Shown here: positions 18,188 to 27,415 of the stretch, in pieces
How the letters are laid out: each line of letters begins with the position of its first letter
Numbering within the stretch: the stretch's first letter is position 1
Assembly: GCF_023169945.1 (NCBI RefSeq)
Contig: NZ_AP025591.1
Span: 620,001-684,000 of the forward strand
Source: Anaeromyxobacter oryzae
GTDB taxonomy: Bacteria > Myxococcota > Myxococcia > Myxococcales > Anaeromyxobacteraceae
Direction of reading: 5' to 3'
DNA: 64,000 nucleotides
Program-made: the position numbers and the translations under genes
Notes under the pieces: generated by a model
The model's database searches: none
The model's input: the letters and a program-made list of their open reading frames with translations, nothing else
What the model was told of the DNA's origin: nothing

Positions 18188-20515
18188 TCACGGTCGGAGA
18201 ATGGGTGTCCAGTCCGCGATCTGGCCGCTGGCGGTGTCGACGGCGGCCAGGTTGTCAACGACGCCACCCCCGGGGAGATCCCAGTGGAAGACGCCGCCGA
18301 CGTAGACCTTGCCTCCGGCGACCGCCACGGCCCGCGCCCGCGGGAGGAAGGACAGCCGGGTGGTGTCCAGGACGTAGGCCGGGACCGGAACTGCGGTCGA
18401 CAACCCGCCGGCGCCGAGAAACGCTGCACCCGTGATGTCCGAGCGCAGGCCCGGCGGCCACGGCGACTCCCAAAACAGAGCCGCCAGCTCGCCCACCATC
18501 ACCACGCGCCTATCGTCCGTCGCGGTGAGAGCGCTGACCTCGTTCCAGGGGTAGTACAGGCCATCTGCCACCGAGGCATCCAGCACCTGGCCGTTCGCGT
18601 CCACGAGGGCCACGCACGTACTGGCGTTGCCAGCCAGCGTGTCGAAGTGTCCCGCCACGTAGACGATGCCGCCGCGAGCAACGAGCGCCGTCGCACCGGG
18701 GGCATCGGCAGGATCGGGAGTCGCCCTGCCCAGGGCCGGTCCCCACGGCGCGAGGCTGAGCCGCGAATCGAACGCGGCGAGCCCCAGCCGCTCGGTGCTG
18801 CCGAAGCCCGTGAAATACCCGCCCACGTACAGCGTACCGCCCTCGGCGGTCAGCGAGGTGACGACGGCGTTGGGCGACGGGTTCCAGCCAGACTGGTCAG
18901 CCGTGAGCGGCGGCCCGCCATCCAGCCCGACCGCTGCGAGGTTCAGGTGGGGTCGCCCCCCCACGATCGCGAACGCGCCGCCCAGGAACAGCGCCTCCGG
19001 AGTGGCGAGAAGCGCATGGACCGCTCCGCCGACCCCGGGGTTCCAGGAGGAGACCTCGCCCGCGGCGCTCACTGACGCGAGGTTCGCGCGTGGCGTGCCG
19101 GAGATCGCCTGGAAATCACCGCCGACATACAGACGGCCCGCGCTCCAGGCGAGAGCCCACACCTCGCCATCCACGTGGGGCGCCCACGTCGTCAGGTGTC
19201 CTGCGGAGTCGTAGGCGGCCAGCCCCCGACGGACGCTCCGGCTCCCGACGTACTCGAAGTTGCCGCCCGCGAACACCTTCCCCGAGGCGGCGGCCAGGGC
19301 GAGAACCCCGTGGTTGTCGTACTGCCAGACGCCGCTCGCCGTGACGAGCTCTGGCCCCGGGTCCGGCTCTGGAGCCCACCCGCTGACGGCACCGTCGAGG
19401 CCCACGGCCGCGAGCCTCGAACGGCGCACGGCCCCGATCCCCGTGAACCCTCCGCCGACGAAGATCGTGTCGCCGTCGATCGCGAGCGCCAGTACCGTGC
19501 CGTCGGTGGCAGGGCCCCAGGGCAGGACCTGGCCGCCGCTGTCGATGGCCGCCAGGCCAGAACGGGCCTCCGAGCCCAAGGCTTCGAACCAGCCGCCGAC
19601 GTAGATGGTAGACCCTCGGGCGGCGAGCGCGAACACGGACCCGGAGTAGATCGGCGGTCCCCAGGAGGTGAGCTGGCCGGATCCGTCGAAGGCCGCCAAG
19701 CCGATGCGGGACTCGCCGTCCACCTTGTCGAACGAGCCGCCGACGTACAGGACGTCTCCGACGAGCGCCAGGGCCTGGACGGTCGAGGTCCCATGGTAGA
19801 TGCCGGCACTCAGCTGCGGCGCCCAGGCGGTCAGCGTGCCGGTGGTGGCGTCGAACGACGCGAGCTGAGATCGCGGCTCGCCGCCGACCGCGGTGAAGTC
19901 TCCGCCCGCGTACACCGTGTTTCCAGAGACGGCGAGCGCAGACACGAAGCCCGTCACGGGAGGCGGTTGCCAGGCGGTAGGCTGACCGGAGGGGTCCAGC
20001 GCAAGGAGCTTGGTGATGAACTCCAGGGCCTTCGCGTCGAACGTCCAGGACTGTACGTAGAGCGTCCCGCCGACGCAGGCCAGCACGCCACCCGTTACCG
20101 CGGGTGACCAGGCGAGGTCGAGCGAGCCCTCCGCCAGCAGGTGCGCGATCCCGCTTCGCGCTACCCCCCCGACCTGCGTGAACGAGCCGCTGATGTACCA
20201 GCCGCCCCGCCCATCAGGCACGACGGCTGCGACGTGCCCATCCACCACCGGAAACGGCTCGATCGGCTCCCCCGTGGCTTCCGAGAGCGGCACCCCCGAG
20301 CCCTCCGGCGGCCCGGCGTGCCCAAAGCTCCCGCCGACGTAGACGGTCCCGTCATCCCCGACGGCGATGGCGTGGACGGCACCAGCCACGTCTTTCGGTG
20401 GGAATCGGATTCCCGTCGGAGACGGGATCGGGGGCGCGCTCTTCTCGTGATGACACGAGGTACAAACGAGACAAGTCCACAGCACCCCGGAAGCGACGCT
20501 ATTGCGCAAGCGCAT
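18188..20515 (-). CDS. delta-60/Rax2-like beta-propeller lipoprotein
   Basis: The 775-residue protein has a signal sequence with a cysteine at its end (WTCLVCTSCHHEKSAPP). More than ten repeats of the form VxALAVxGxTVYVGGxF, xxVGGxxRxxLAAFD and SGQLTSWxP follow; this pattern resembles the delta-60/DUF5122 and Rax2-type propellers. It is probably an exported surface lipoprotein with two propellers. I chose the ATG at 20515 (MRLRNSVASG), which begins the signal peptide and has a GGGGG stretch upstream, over the start 36 bases earlier. No operon partner is visible. Confidence 0.78.
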   Translation of the reverse strand: MRLRNSVASGVLWTCLVCTSCHHEKSAPPIPSPTGIRFPPKDVAGAVHAIAVGDDGTVYVGGSFGHAGPPEGSGVPLSEATGEPIEPFPVVDGHVAAVVPDGRGGWYISGSFTQVGGVARSGIAHLLAEGSLDLAWSPAVTGGVLACVGGTLYVQSWTFDAKALEFITKLLALDPSGQPTAWQPPPVTGFVSALAVSGNTVYAGGDFTAVGGEPRSQLASFDATTGTLTAWAPQLSAGIYHGTSTVQALALVGDVLYVGGSFDKVDGESRIGLAAFDGSGQLTSWGPPIYSGSVFALAARGSTIYVGGWFEALGSEARSGLAAIDSGGQVLPWGPATDGTVLALAIDGDTIFVGGGFTGIGAVRRSRLAAVGLDGAVSGWAPEPDPGPELVTASGVWQYDNHGVLALAAASGKVFAGGNFEYVGSRSVRRGLAAYDSAGHLTTWAPHVDGEVWALAWSAGRLYVGGDFQAISGTPRANLASVSAAGEVSSWNPGVGGAVHALLATPEALFLGGAFAIVGGRPHLNLAAVGLDGGPPLTADQSGWNPSPNAVVTSLTAEGGTLYVGGYFTGFGSTERLGLAAFDSRLSLAPWGPALGRATPDPADAPGATALVARGGIVYVAGHFDTLAGNASTCVALVDANGQVLDASVADGLYYPWNEVSALTATDDRRVVMVGELAALFWESPWPPGLRSDITGAAFLGAGGLSTAVPVPAYVLDTTRLSFLPRARAVAVAGGKVYVGGVFHWDLPGGGVVDNLAAVDTASGQIADWTPILRP

Positions 20516-21165
20516 GGTGCCCCCGTCCGTGGACCCAACAATGTCGAGCATAGGCGCTGGCCTTCACGGCGAGCACGTTCTCTGAAGCCTGCGGCGAAAC
20601 GGATCGGGTCCTTGATGGGTTTCCGAGACGTTCGTCCTCGTGAACGTTGGCCAACTGTCAGCGATGTCTTCACGCCGACCCAGGGGCGGAGCAGGTGGTG
20701 TCGCTTCGCGTGGCCCAGGCCTGGAGGTGGCGCCCGCAAGTCTTTCGGCCCGTCCGCGCCGGCTGGCCGCGGCGCAAAGACCGGCAGCTACACGCTCACG
20801 GCGACGAGCCGCCACGCGGGCCGCGCACACCGTGCACGTGCGCTTCGCTCGCTCGCCGCGGCTACCTGGTTCCTGAACGACCATCGCTGGCCGGAAGCCT
20901 TGCTCGCATCTTCGGCCGTGTTGGTCAGTCGGTCGGTCGAGCTGCTCATTGAGCACGTTGACAGGACCGAGAGCGCCGCATGGCCCTGGTCGCTCGTGCC
21001 TCGGCGCCCCGCGACGGGAAGACCGCCCGGCGAGGGGCTCGCAGGTCCACCGGCCCAGGAGTCCCATCGCGGCGAAGGCACCGGGGGCCCGGCGACGACT
21101 GCGAAAGAAATGGGAGGCTCGCGTCTTCCACGCGTACCTCGCCGGTTCGGGTCGGGCGCTCGGCT
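20516..21165. other. 650-base region without a recognised gene
   Basis: It lies between two minus-strand genes and should contain the promoter of the propeller lipoprotein. The only structure I find is a diverged copy of the 62-base dispersed repeat at 21027-21090. Long frames on both strands are compositional shadows. Confidence 0.4.
21027..21090 (+). repeat. 62-base dispersed repeat, diverged copy
   Basis: It shares GGCTCGCAGGTCCACCG, then GGAGTC, then CATCGC, GCGAA and CCGGGGG with the copies at 28763, 32713 and 33323. It is the most diverged of the four and lies 76 bases beyond the stop of the alpha/beta hydrolase gene. Confidence 0.7.
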
Positions 21166-22098
21166 TCACGGCGCGACGCGCCGCCAGCGCTCGATGCTGT
21201 CGAGACACCGATCCGGCCGAGTGAGGGGGAGATCGTGTCCCTCGCCATCCCAGACCTCCAGCCGGTGACGCGGGCGTCCATCGACGAGCTCGCGAAGGAA
21301 CCCGAGATCCAGGTACCGGTCCCTGGTTCCCGCCACGATGAGGATCGGCGGGCGTGCCGCTGCCACCCACTCCGCTCCCTCTGCAGCGAGGATCACCCGC
21401 GTCACGGTCTCCGAGTACGAGCTCCACGAATGCCGTGTCGCGTCCTCCAGCACCGGGCCGGGAAAGGCGGGGCGGAGCGCGGAGTAGAGCCGCGTCGCCA
21501 GGCGCGGGCGCGCCGAGCAGAGGTTGCGGCACGCCAGCCCGGCGAGCCAGGTCGCCGCTCGATTCTCGAGCCCGAATACCCGCTGGAGCGCGCCCAGCTT
21601 CGCGATCTGCCGGCGCGCATGCCGAGCGTCGCGGAAGAGGGGCGGTGCGAACGCGATCACGCCCCTCACCAGCTCGGGATGGTTGCACGCCAGCCAGATC
21701 GCGATCAACGCACCGAGCGAGTGGCCCACGACGAGCGGTGGCTCGCCGACGTTCAGATCGCGCAACGACGCGATCACGGCGCGCCCGTGCTCCTCCGGTC
21801 CGTACCCGGAGAGCGGTCGCGGGGATGCGCCGAACCCGAGCAGATCCGGGACCAGCAAGGTCCCTCCGTCCGCGAGCCGGTCGAAGGCGCCGCCCCAGTA
21901 CCGATTCGATCCAAGAAGCCCATGGAGCAGGAGCGTCGGGCTGCCGCAGCCGAGGACCCGGACGGCGAGCGGCCCCGCTCGAACATGTCCCTGCGGTGCA
22001 GACCAGTCGACGCGCACTCGATTCGTCCGCAAGCAATCGTCCCGCCTCACGTCATGCCTCCCGAACGCCCGCGCGGCTTCCGCCGGGGACGGCGCCAT
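21166..22098 (-). CDS. alpha/beta hydrolase
   Basis: The 310-residue hydrolase has the oxyanion region LLLHGLLGSNRYW, the nucleophile elbow VGHSLGAL with its catalytic serine, an acid in the TRDRYLD segment, and the final histidine in DGEGHDLP. The ATG at 22098 starts 47 bases inside the end of the upstream methyltransferase gene. A shorter start near VDWSAPQG is also possible, since the first residues are not conserved-looking. It is probably cotranscribed with the methyltransferase and controlled by the divergent TetR protein. The substrate is unknown. Confidence 0.85.
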   Translation of the reverse strand: MAPSPAEAARAFGRHDVRRDDCLRTNRVRVDWSAPQGHVRAGPLAVRVLGCGSPTLLLHGLLGSNRYWGGAFDRLADGGTLLVPDLLGFGASPRPLSGYGPEEHGRAVIASLRDLNVGEPPLVVGHSLGALIAIWLACNHPELVRGVIAFAPPLFRDARHARRQIAKLGALQRVFGLENRAATWLAGLACRNLCSARPRLATRLYSALRPAFPGPVLEDATRHSWSSYSETVTRVILAAEGAEWVAAARPPILIVAGTRDRYLDLGFLRELVDGRPRHRLEVWDGEGHDLPLTRPDRCLDSIERWRRVAP

Positions 22099-23029
22099 GC
22101 ACGCCACGACCACGAGCGACCTCCTCACCCTTGTCAGCCGCCTGCTGCGCGTCGCGGCGCGCGAGTGCGTAGGCGAGGCTCCCCGGGCCAAGGGCACCCG
22201 TGACGACAGGCCCGCATCCGGAACGCCTCAACGACTCCGTGGTCCGCTCGAGAAGCGCCCCGGCGTCGCGCCCGTGGAGCAGCGCGAGTGGATTCAGCAG
22301 CGCCCGAGCCCCACGCGCCGCCCCGAACTCCACGATCACGATCCGGCCGCCGGGCTTGACCACGCGTGCCATCTCCTCCAGGGCCCGCCCGCGCGCCGCT
22401 TCGGGCAGGTGGTGCAGCGCCAGCGTGCAGGTGACGACGTCGAAGGTCGCGTCGAGGAAAGACAGCGCCTGCGCGGCGCCGGCGTCGAACGTGACCGGCA
22501 GGCCGGTTCGCGCCGACTTGGCCCTCGCGCGTGCGATCATCTCCGCGGACGCATCGACGCCGTTTACCGAACCTGCTGCCCCCACGCGCCGCTTCGCGGC
22601 GAGCGCGAGCGTTCCGGTGCCGCAGCAGACGTCGAGCACGCGTTCCCCCGCGGCGACGCCCGCGACGTCGAGCGTGCGCTCGTGCACGCGCGCGCTCGCG
22701 CCGAGCGAGTGTGCGGCCGCCAGCCAGTCGTAGAGCCGCGGAGAGTGCAGCGTCGCACCGAACGCGTCGCTCCTCCCCTGGTACGCCCTCCGGCGCGAGC
22801 GGGAGCCGACGAGCAGCGCCCCAGCGGCGGCGACTCCAACGCCGAGGTGGACGGCGACGACCGCCCCGGCATGGAGCGCCACCGGCGCCGTTGCGGCGAT
22901 GCCGATGGCCCGCCATGTGGGCCGCGCGTGCGCCAGGAGGACCGCGCACGTCACCAGCGAGCCCCCGGCGAGCAGATGAACGGGAATCCTCTTCCGACGC
23001 GAAGCTGCGATCAGGTTCCGCCAGATCAT
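22052..23029 (-). CDS. class I SAM-dependent methyltransferase with N-terminal membrane segments
   Basis: Residues about 17-75 of this 325-residue protein are hydrophobic (two to three membrane helices). A UbiE-like methyltransferase domain follows (about 95-300), with motif I VLDVCCGTGTLAL, an acidic VDASAEMIARA, and TFDVVTCTLALHHLPE. The family methylates quinones, lipids or small molecules; the membrane anchor suggests a lipophilic substrate. It is the first gene of a minus-strand pair with the hydrolase and is divergent from the TetR gene, with a clear operator-like palindrome between them. Confidence 0.88.
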   Translation of the reverse strand: MIWRNLIAASRRKRIPVHLLAGGSLVTCAVLLAHARPTWRAIGIAATAPVALHAGAVVAVHLGVGVAAAGALLVGSRSRRRAYQGRSDAFGATLHSPRLYDWLAAAHSLGASARVHERTLDVAGVAAGERVLDVCCGTGTLALAAKRRVGAAGSVNGVDASAEMIARARAKSARTGLPVTFDAGAAQALSFLDATFDVVTCTLALHHLPEAARGRALEEMARVVKPGGRIVIVEFGAARGARALLNPLALLHGRDAGALLERTTESLRRSGCGPVVTGALGPGSLAYALARRDAQQAADKGEEVARGRGVHGAVPGGSRAGVREA

Positions 23030-23057
23030 CCATGCCTCCAGTACGACGGAGACTTAT

Positions 23058-23093
23058 CGATACACTGTGTCTCTGTCAAGTCACGGTGTATCG
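23058..23093. promoter_or_regulatory. probable TetR operator palindrome
   Basis: The half-sites CGATACACTGTG (23058-23069) and CACGGTGTATCG (23082-23093) are reverse complements with one mismatch, separated by 12 bases. They sit in the 89-base gap between the divergent methyltransferase and TetR genes. This fits autoregulation plus repression of the methyltransferase-hydrolase operon. Binding is inferred. Confidence 0.75.
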
Positions 23094-23118
23094 CTCCGCA
23101 TCGGGGTATACTGGTGTC

Positions 23119-23688
23119 GTGCCGAAGCTCTGGAGCGACACCATCGAGGAGCACCGTCGTGAGGTCGGGGACGCGATCCTGGACACCACCGCCGCGCTCG
23201 TGGCCAAGCACGGGCTTCGCTCGGTGACCATGTCCCGGATCGCCGAGGAGACCGGCATCGGACGCGCGACGCTGTACAAGTACTATCCGGACGTCGAGGG
23301 AATCCTCGTCGCATGGCACGAGCGGCACGTCGCCGCTCATCTCGAGAGGCTCGCCTCGCTCCGGAGCGGGGGCGGAGCACCTGGCGAGCGGCTCCGAGCG
23401 GTGCTCGAGTCGTTCGGGGTGATTTGCCACGAGCGTCAGCGCACCGAGCTCGCGGCGCTCCTGCATCGCGGCGAGCACGTCTCACGAGGGGAGCAGCAGT
23501 TGAGAGAGCTGCTCCAGGGCCTCCTCGTCGAGTGCGTGGAGGCCGGTGACGTTCGCGACGATGTCGCGCCGGGTGAGCTGGCCACGTACTGCCTTCACGC
23601 GCTCACGGCCGCGGGCAGCCTGCCGAACCGAAGCGCCGTGCGCAGGCTCGTCGAGGTCACGCTGGACGGAATGAGAGCGTCGCGCTGA
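23119..23688 (+). CDS. TetR family transcriptional regulator
   Basis: This 189-residue protein has the TetR helix-turn-helix: ILDTTAALVAKHGLRSVTMSRIAEETGIGRATLYKYYPD at residues about 18-58. A helical ligand-binding domain follows. The GTG at 23119 is used because no ATG in frame gives the first helix. It is divergent from the methyltransferase-hydrolase operon and is the natural ligand of the palindrome at 23058-23093. Confidence 0.92.
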   Translation: MPKLWSDTIEEHRREVGDAILDTTAALVAKHGLRSVTMSRIAEETGIGRATLYKYYPDVEGILVAWHERHVAAHLERLASLRSGGGAPGERLRAVLESFGVICHERQRTELAALLHRGEHVSRGEQQLRELLQGLLVECVEAGDVRDDVAPGELATYCLHALTAAGSLPNRSAVRRLVEVTLDGMRASR

Positions 23689-23858
23689 CGTCAGTACCAG
23701 CCATGCCGGGCGGTGGACGCACCCGTGCCCTGGGATCTGGAATAGGCCTCTGGAGCACGGGGGTCGAGAAGGTACCGAGCGCGGGCGCGAGTTCCTGAAG
23801 CGCTACGTCGGAGCCGTGACGCTGGCCCAAGAAGCGGCGGCCCGCGCTGGCACTTCGC

Positions 23859-24623
23859 TCAACGCCCCGACGCTTCGTCGTTCGCCACGCCGTCGTCGTA
23901 CTCGTTCGCGAAATCGAACGCCACGTTCGGGAACTCGCGGCGCAACTGCTCCTGCTCCGCCAGCGTGAGGTGGTTGTTCCCCAACCTGATCCGCCGCAGG
24001 GCGCGGGCCTTCGCGAGCACCGGCGGCAGTCGATGCACCTCGTTGTACGAGAGATCGATCTCTTCGAGTTCCGGGAGCTCTGCGAGGAACTCGGGAACGA
24101 CGCGGATCTCGTTCCTCCAGAGGGTTAGCAGCCTGAGGCGCTTCAGCTTGCCGACAAAGTCCGGAACGGCAGCGAGATGCGACCGCATGAGCCCGAGGTT
24201 CTCGAGCGCACTCAACTCGCCGATGAACGAGGGGACCGCGTAGGTCGGCTCGAACGCATCGTCTGCCCTCAGGGTCTTGAGCTTCTTCAGCTTCGCGAGG
24301 TTTGCCGGCAGCGTGACCACCAGGTCACAGTCCTGGCGGCCTTCCGGGCCAAGGTGCAAAGCCTCCAGCGTGGCCAGGTCTCCAAGAGTAGCCGGCAGCG
24401 GCACCGCGGTCTCGAGCGTCCGTGTGCACGTTGCGTCGATCCGGAGTTCCTTCACGCGTGCGAGCGCCGGATCCGAAGACGAGAGCATCCCCAGTTCGTC
24501 GACGGTCACGGTGATCGTCGTCTTCCGGCCGTTGCCGGCAGCAGCGGGCTCCGCCGCTGCGCTGGGCTGGGACGCAACGATCGCCACTACGAACGCCACC
24601 CACCTCGTCGGCCTGGGCCGCAT
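23859..24623 (-). CDS. secreted leucine-rich-repeat protein
   Basis: The 254-residue protein has a signal peptide (RWVAFVVAIVASQPSAAAEP). About six leucine-rich repeats of about 23 residues follow, such as LPANLAKLKKLKTLRAD, VPSFIGELSALENLGL, VPDFVGKLKRLRLLTLWRN and VPEFLAELPELEEIDLSYN. The C-terminus is acidic. LRRs of this type bind proteins; a partner is not apparent. The ATG at 24623 is chosen because it begins the signal peptide. It is a single gene between the TetR gene and the reductase gene. Confidence 0.85.
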   Translation of the reverse strand: MRPRPTRWVAFVVAIVASQPSAAAEPAAAGNGRKTTITVTVDELGMLSSSDPALARVKELRIDATCTRTLETAVPLPATLGDLATLEALHLGPEGRQDCDLVVTLPANLAKLKKLKTLRADDAFEPTYAVPSFIGELSALENLGLMRSHLAAVPDFVGKLKRLRLLTLWRNEIRVVPEFLAELPELEEIDLSYNEVHRLPPVLAKARALRRIRLGNNHLTLAEQEQLRREFPNVAFDFANEYDDGVANDEASGR

Positions 24624-24688
24624 CAGGTTCCTTTCCGTCTGCTTGCCTCGAGCGGGCAGGGCCGGCATGGGCGGGCCATCGTGGCGAT

Positions 24689-25303
24689 CTAAGTGCCGAT
24701 CTGCCCGTACTCCGGCTTCCCGCCGCGCTCGAACCGGTGGTACGTCGCGCCCTTGCCGGTCGTGACCGACTCTACCTGCTTGAGCGTTACCGGCACCGTG
24801 CCGCTGCCGAAGAGCCGCTTGCCGGAGCCGAGCACCACCGGGAAGATGAACAGCCGGTACTCGTCGATCAGGTCGTTCTTCAGCAGCGTCTGGAGCAGGT
24901 CGGTGCTGCCCCAGGTGTGCACGGTCCGGCCGGGCTGCTGCCGGAGCTTCCGGAGCTCGGCGACCACGTCGCCCTTGATCAAGCTGGAATTGTTCCAGGT
25001 GACGCGATCGAGGCTGCGCGACACCACGTACTTTGGCCGCGAGTTGAGCGCGGTCGCGATGGGGTTGTTGGGGTCGGTGACCTTGGGCCAGTAGTTGGCG
25101 AAGATGTCGTAGGTCTTGCGCCCGAGCAGGAAGCCGTCGGCGTCCGCGATCCCCTCGGTGACCAGCCGTCCCCCGACGTCGTCGAGATAGGGGGCCTGCC
25201 AGCCTCCGTGCACGAAGCCACCGTCGCGGTCCTCGTCGGGGCCGCCGGGAGCCTGCATGACCCCGTCCAGGGTCAGAAATGCATTCACGACGATCTTGGG
25301 CAT
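24689..25303 (-). CDS. dihydrofolate reductase / RibD C-terminal family protein
   Basis: The 204-residue protein begins MPKIVVNAFLTLDGVMQAPGG, characteristic of the RibD_C/DHFR-like family. The mid-region GFLLGRKTYDIFANYWP and TVHTWGSTDLLQTLL and the end IFPVVLGSGKRLF are also typical. Members bind NAD(P)H, and most small stand-alone versions have no known substrate. I prefer the ATG at 25303 to a longer frame because it starts exactly at the family N-terminus. No operon partner is evident. Confidence 0.9.
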   Translation of the reverse strand: MPKIVVNAFLTLDGVMQAPGGPDEDRDGGFVHGGWQAPYLDDVGGRLVTEGIADADGFLLGRKTYDIFANYWPKVTDPNNPIATALNSRPKYVVSRSLDRVTWNNSSLIKGDVVAELRKLRQQPGRTVHTWGSTDLLQTLLKNDLIDEYRLFIFPVVLGSGKRLFGSGTVPVTLKQVESVTTGKGATYHRFERGGKPEYGQIGT

Positions 25304-25474
25304 ACTCTCGTCCTCCACCAGGACCACGAACCACACCGGCCCGAATCGACAGACTCGGCACAGAAGAGATGGCCTCCCGACGAGCCGTTGGAAGGGGGAC
25401 CCACGCATTCGACCCGGCGGCCGGGAAACGGCCATCGGTCGCGCCCCATGCGAGACGGCGCCGCTGACTGGCCC

Positions 25475-26278
25475 CTAGACGGTCGGGATCGTACCGCCAG
25501 CGATGACGTACTCCGCTCCGTGAATCGACGGAGCTCGGTCGGAGACGAGGAACGCGATCAGCTCCGCGACTTCTTCGGGGCGATTCGGGCGGCCGATCGG
25601 GATGCCGCCGAGCGATTCCATGAGGCCCTGCCGAGCGGCGTCCTCGTCCACGCCACGCTCCTCCGCGAGGCGGAGGATGAGCCGATGCGCCGCCGCCGTT
25701 TCCGTGAACCCCGGCGCCACGGCGTTCACGCGAATTCCCTTCGGACCCACCTCGTTCGACAATCCCTTGCTGTATGTGGCCAGCGCCGCCTTGGCAGCGG
25801 CGTAGCCGAGCGTCGCCTCGTGGAGCGGAAGACGGCGCTGGATCGACGTGACGTGGACGATCGCGCCCGAGCCCTGCTGCAACATCGACGGCAGGAACGC
25901 ACGATCGAGGCGCACGGCAGCCAGCAAGTTGAGCTCCAGCTCCCGCTGCCACAGCTCGTCGGTGAGCGAAGCGAACCCGCCGCCCCGCGCAGACGACCCT
26001 CCGACGTTGTGAACGAGGATGTCGAGGCTGCCGAACCGCTCGAGCACGGCACGGACGACCTCGCCCACGCCAGCGACCGTGCTCAGATCGGCCTGGACGA
26101 AGAGGTCGGGTGACTGGCCGTTCGACAGCCCGGAGCGGGCCGTGGTCGCGACCTTGGCACCCGCAGCGGCCAAGCGCCACACGGTCGCCTCGCCCACACC
26201 CTCGGTGCCGCCCGTGACCAGCGCGCGCTTGCCTGCGAACTCCGTCGGATCAACGCGGTGATGCATCTCGCGAGACAT
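25475..26278 (-). CDS. SDR family oxidoreductase
   Basis: The 267-residue protein has the cofactor motif TGGTEGVG, a VHNVGGSS segment in place of NNAG, the catalytic serine in VTSIQRR and the YAAAK catalytic motif. It is divergent from the LysR regulator at 26431, a typical LysR-target arrangement. The ATG at 26278 overlaps the stop codon (TGATG) of a 25-codon frame that looks like the tail of a deleted upstream gene. The substrate is unknown. Confidence 0.9.
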   Translation of the reverse strand: MSREMHHRVDPTEFAGKRALVTGGTEGVGEATVWRLAAAGAKVATTARSGLSNGQSPDLFVQADLSTVAGVGEVVRAVLERFGSLDILVHNVGGSSARGGGFASLTDELWQRELELNLLAAVRLDRAFLPSMLQQGSGAIVHVTSIQRRLPLHEATLGYAAAKAALATYSKGLSNEVGPKGIRVNAVAPGFTETAAAHRLILRLAEERGVDEDAARQGLMESLGGIPIGRPNRPEEVAELIAFLVSDRAPSIHGAEYVIAGGTIPTV

Positions 26279-26355
26279 CAGCCGATCTCCAGGCGGACGA
26301 TCTTCTCGTCGTCGAGCGTGTGGTTCCCGACGAGCGATCCGTTCTCGCTCGCCAC
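26278..26355 (-). pseudogene. 25-residue tail remnant upstream of the SDR gene
   Basis: The frame reads VASENGSLVGNHTLDDEKIV and ends RLEIG; its TGA overlaps the SDR start codon. A stop codon lies just upstream in frame. It looks like the end of a gene formerly cotranscribed with the SDR gene, now reduced to the leader region. This is tentative, as it could be chance. Confidence 0.3.
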
Positions 26356-26430
26356 GGAGCCAACCTACGCAGGGGAAAGCGTCGGAAGAAGACGCCGAAT
26401 CGTGCATGCGCTGTTAAGCAGAGCTGCATT

Positions 26431-27372
26431 ATGCGTGACGACCTGTCCGGGCTCAGGGCGCTCCTTCGCGTCGCACAGAAGCGCAGCTTCAGGGCCGCCG
26501 CGGCCGAGCTGCGCGTCACCCCGTCCGCCATGAGCCAGAGCGTTCGCGCGCTGGAGGAGCGACTTGGGGTGCGCCTCGTTCAGCGCACGACCCGGAGCGT
26601 CGGGCTCACCGAGGTGGGCGCGCAATTCGTCGCGCGGCTGAAGCCGGCGCTCGACGGGATCGACGATGCGATCGAGTCGCTCGGAGCCCTGCGCGGGCGT
26701 CCTGCCGGGCTGCTGCGTCTCACCATGTTGCGGACCGGTTACGCGGATGTCCTGAAGCCGAAGCTGGCGCGGTTCCTGGCTGCGTACCCGGACATTCGGA
26801 TCGACATCTCGCTGGACGAGGCGTTGGCGGATGTCGTCGCCGAGGGATTCGATGCGGGGCTGCGCCTCGGAAAGAGCCTCGACCGCGAGATGATCGGCGT
26901 CCGCGTCAGCGCCGACCAGCAGGTCGTGGTGGTGGGCGCGCCTTCCTACTTCGCGCGACGCGGGAAGCCATCACATCCCTCCGAGCTCCATGCTCATGAT
27001 TGCATCAACCTGCGGAACACGAAGGGCAGCGTGGTTCGTTGGGGATTCAGGGAGCGCGGCAGCGACTTCGAGATCGCGGTCGACGGGCAAGTGGTCACGA
27101 ACGACGGGGCCGTCCTCGTCGATGCGGCGGTCGAGGGGCTCGGGCTCGCGTACGTCTTCGACAGCATGGTGGGTCAGCTCGTCTCCCAGAGGCGGCTGGT
27201 GCGGGTGCTCGAGGAGTACTGCCCGCAGATTCCCGGGTACTTCCTGTACTACCCAAGCCGCGTGAACCTCGCGCCCAAGCTGAAAGCGTTGGTGGACTTC
27301 CTGAGGAGCGATCAGAGCCAACCCGGCCCGACGGGCAGCTCGTCCAGGCGCGCTCGAAGTGGTGCGACCTGA
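26431..27372 (+). CDS. LysR family transcriptional regulator
   Basis: This 313-residue protein has an N-terminal winged helix (LRALLRVAQKRSFRAAAAELRV, PSAMSQSVRALEERLGVRLV) and a substrate-binding domain (LRLTMLRTGYADVLKPKL to the end). The first domain is typical of the CrgA-like group. It is divergent from the SDR gene at 25475-26278 and probably controls it. The last ten residues are Ser/Arg-rich and may be altered by the nearby junction at 27416. Confidence 0.92.
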   Translation: MRDDLSGLRALLRVAQKRSFRAAAAELRVTPSAMSQSVRALEERLGVRLVQRTTRSVGLTEVGAQFVARLKPALDGIDDAIESLGALRGRPAGLLRLTMLRTGYADVLKPKLARFLAAYPDIRIDISLDEALADVVAEGFDAGLRLGKSLDREMIGVRVSADQQVVVVGAPSYFARRGKPSHPSELHAHDCINLRNTKGSVVRWGFRERGSDFEIAVDGQVVTNDGAVLVDAAVEGLGLAYVFDSMVGQLVSQRRLVRVLEEYCPQIPGYFLYYPSRVNLAPKLKALVDFLRSDQSQPGPTGSSSRRARSGAT

Positions 27373-27415
27373 GCACGTGCGACCTGAGCACGATTCACCA
27401 ATAGTAGATGACGGT

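Noticed and set aside
18188..20515. YD-repeat or Kelch toxin
   Set aside because: The repeats are VYVGGxF-type propeller blades without YD motifs, and there is no C-terminal toxin domain.
20564..22036. 490-codon minus-strand frame across the hydrolase gene and the gap
   Set aside because: Low-complexity Arg/Ala/Pro translation; the overlapping hydrolase frame has all catalytic motifs.
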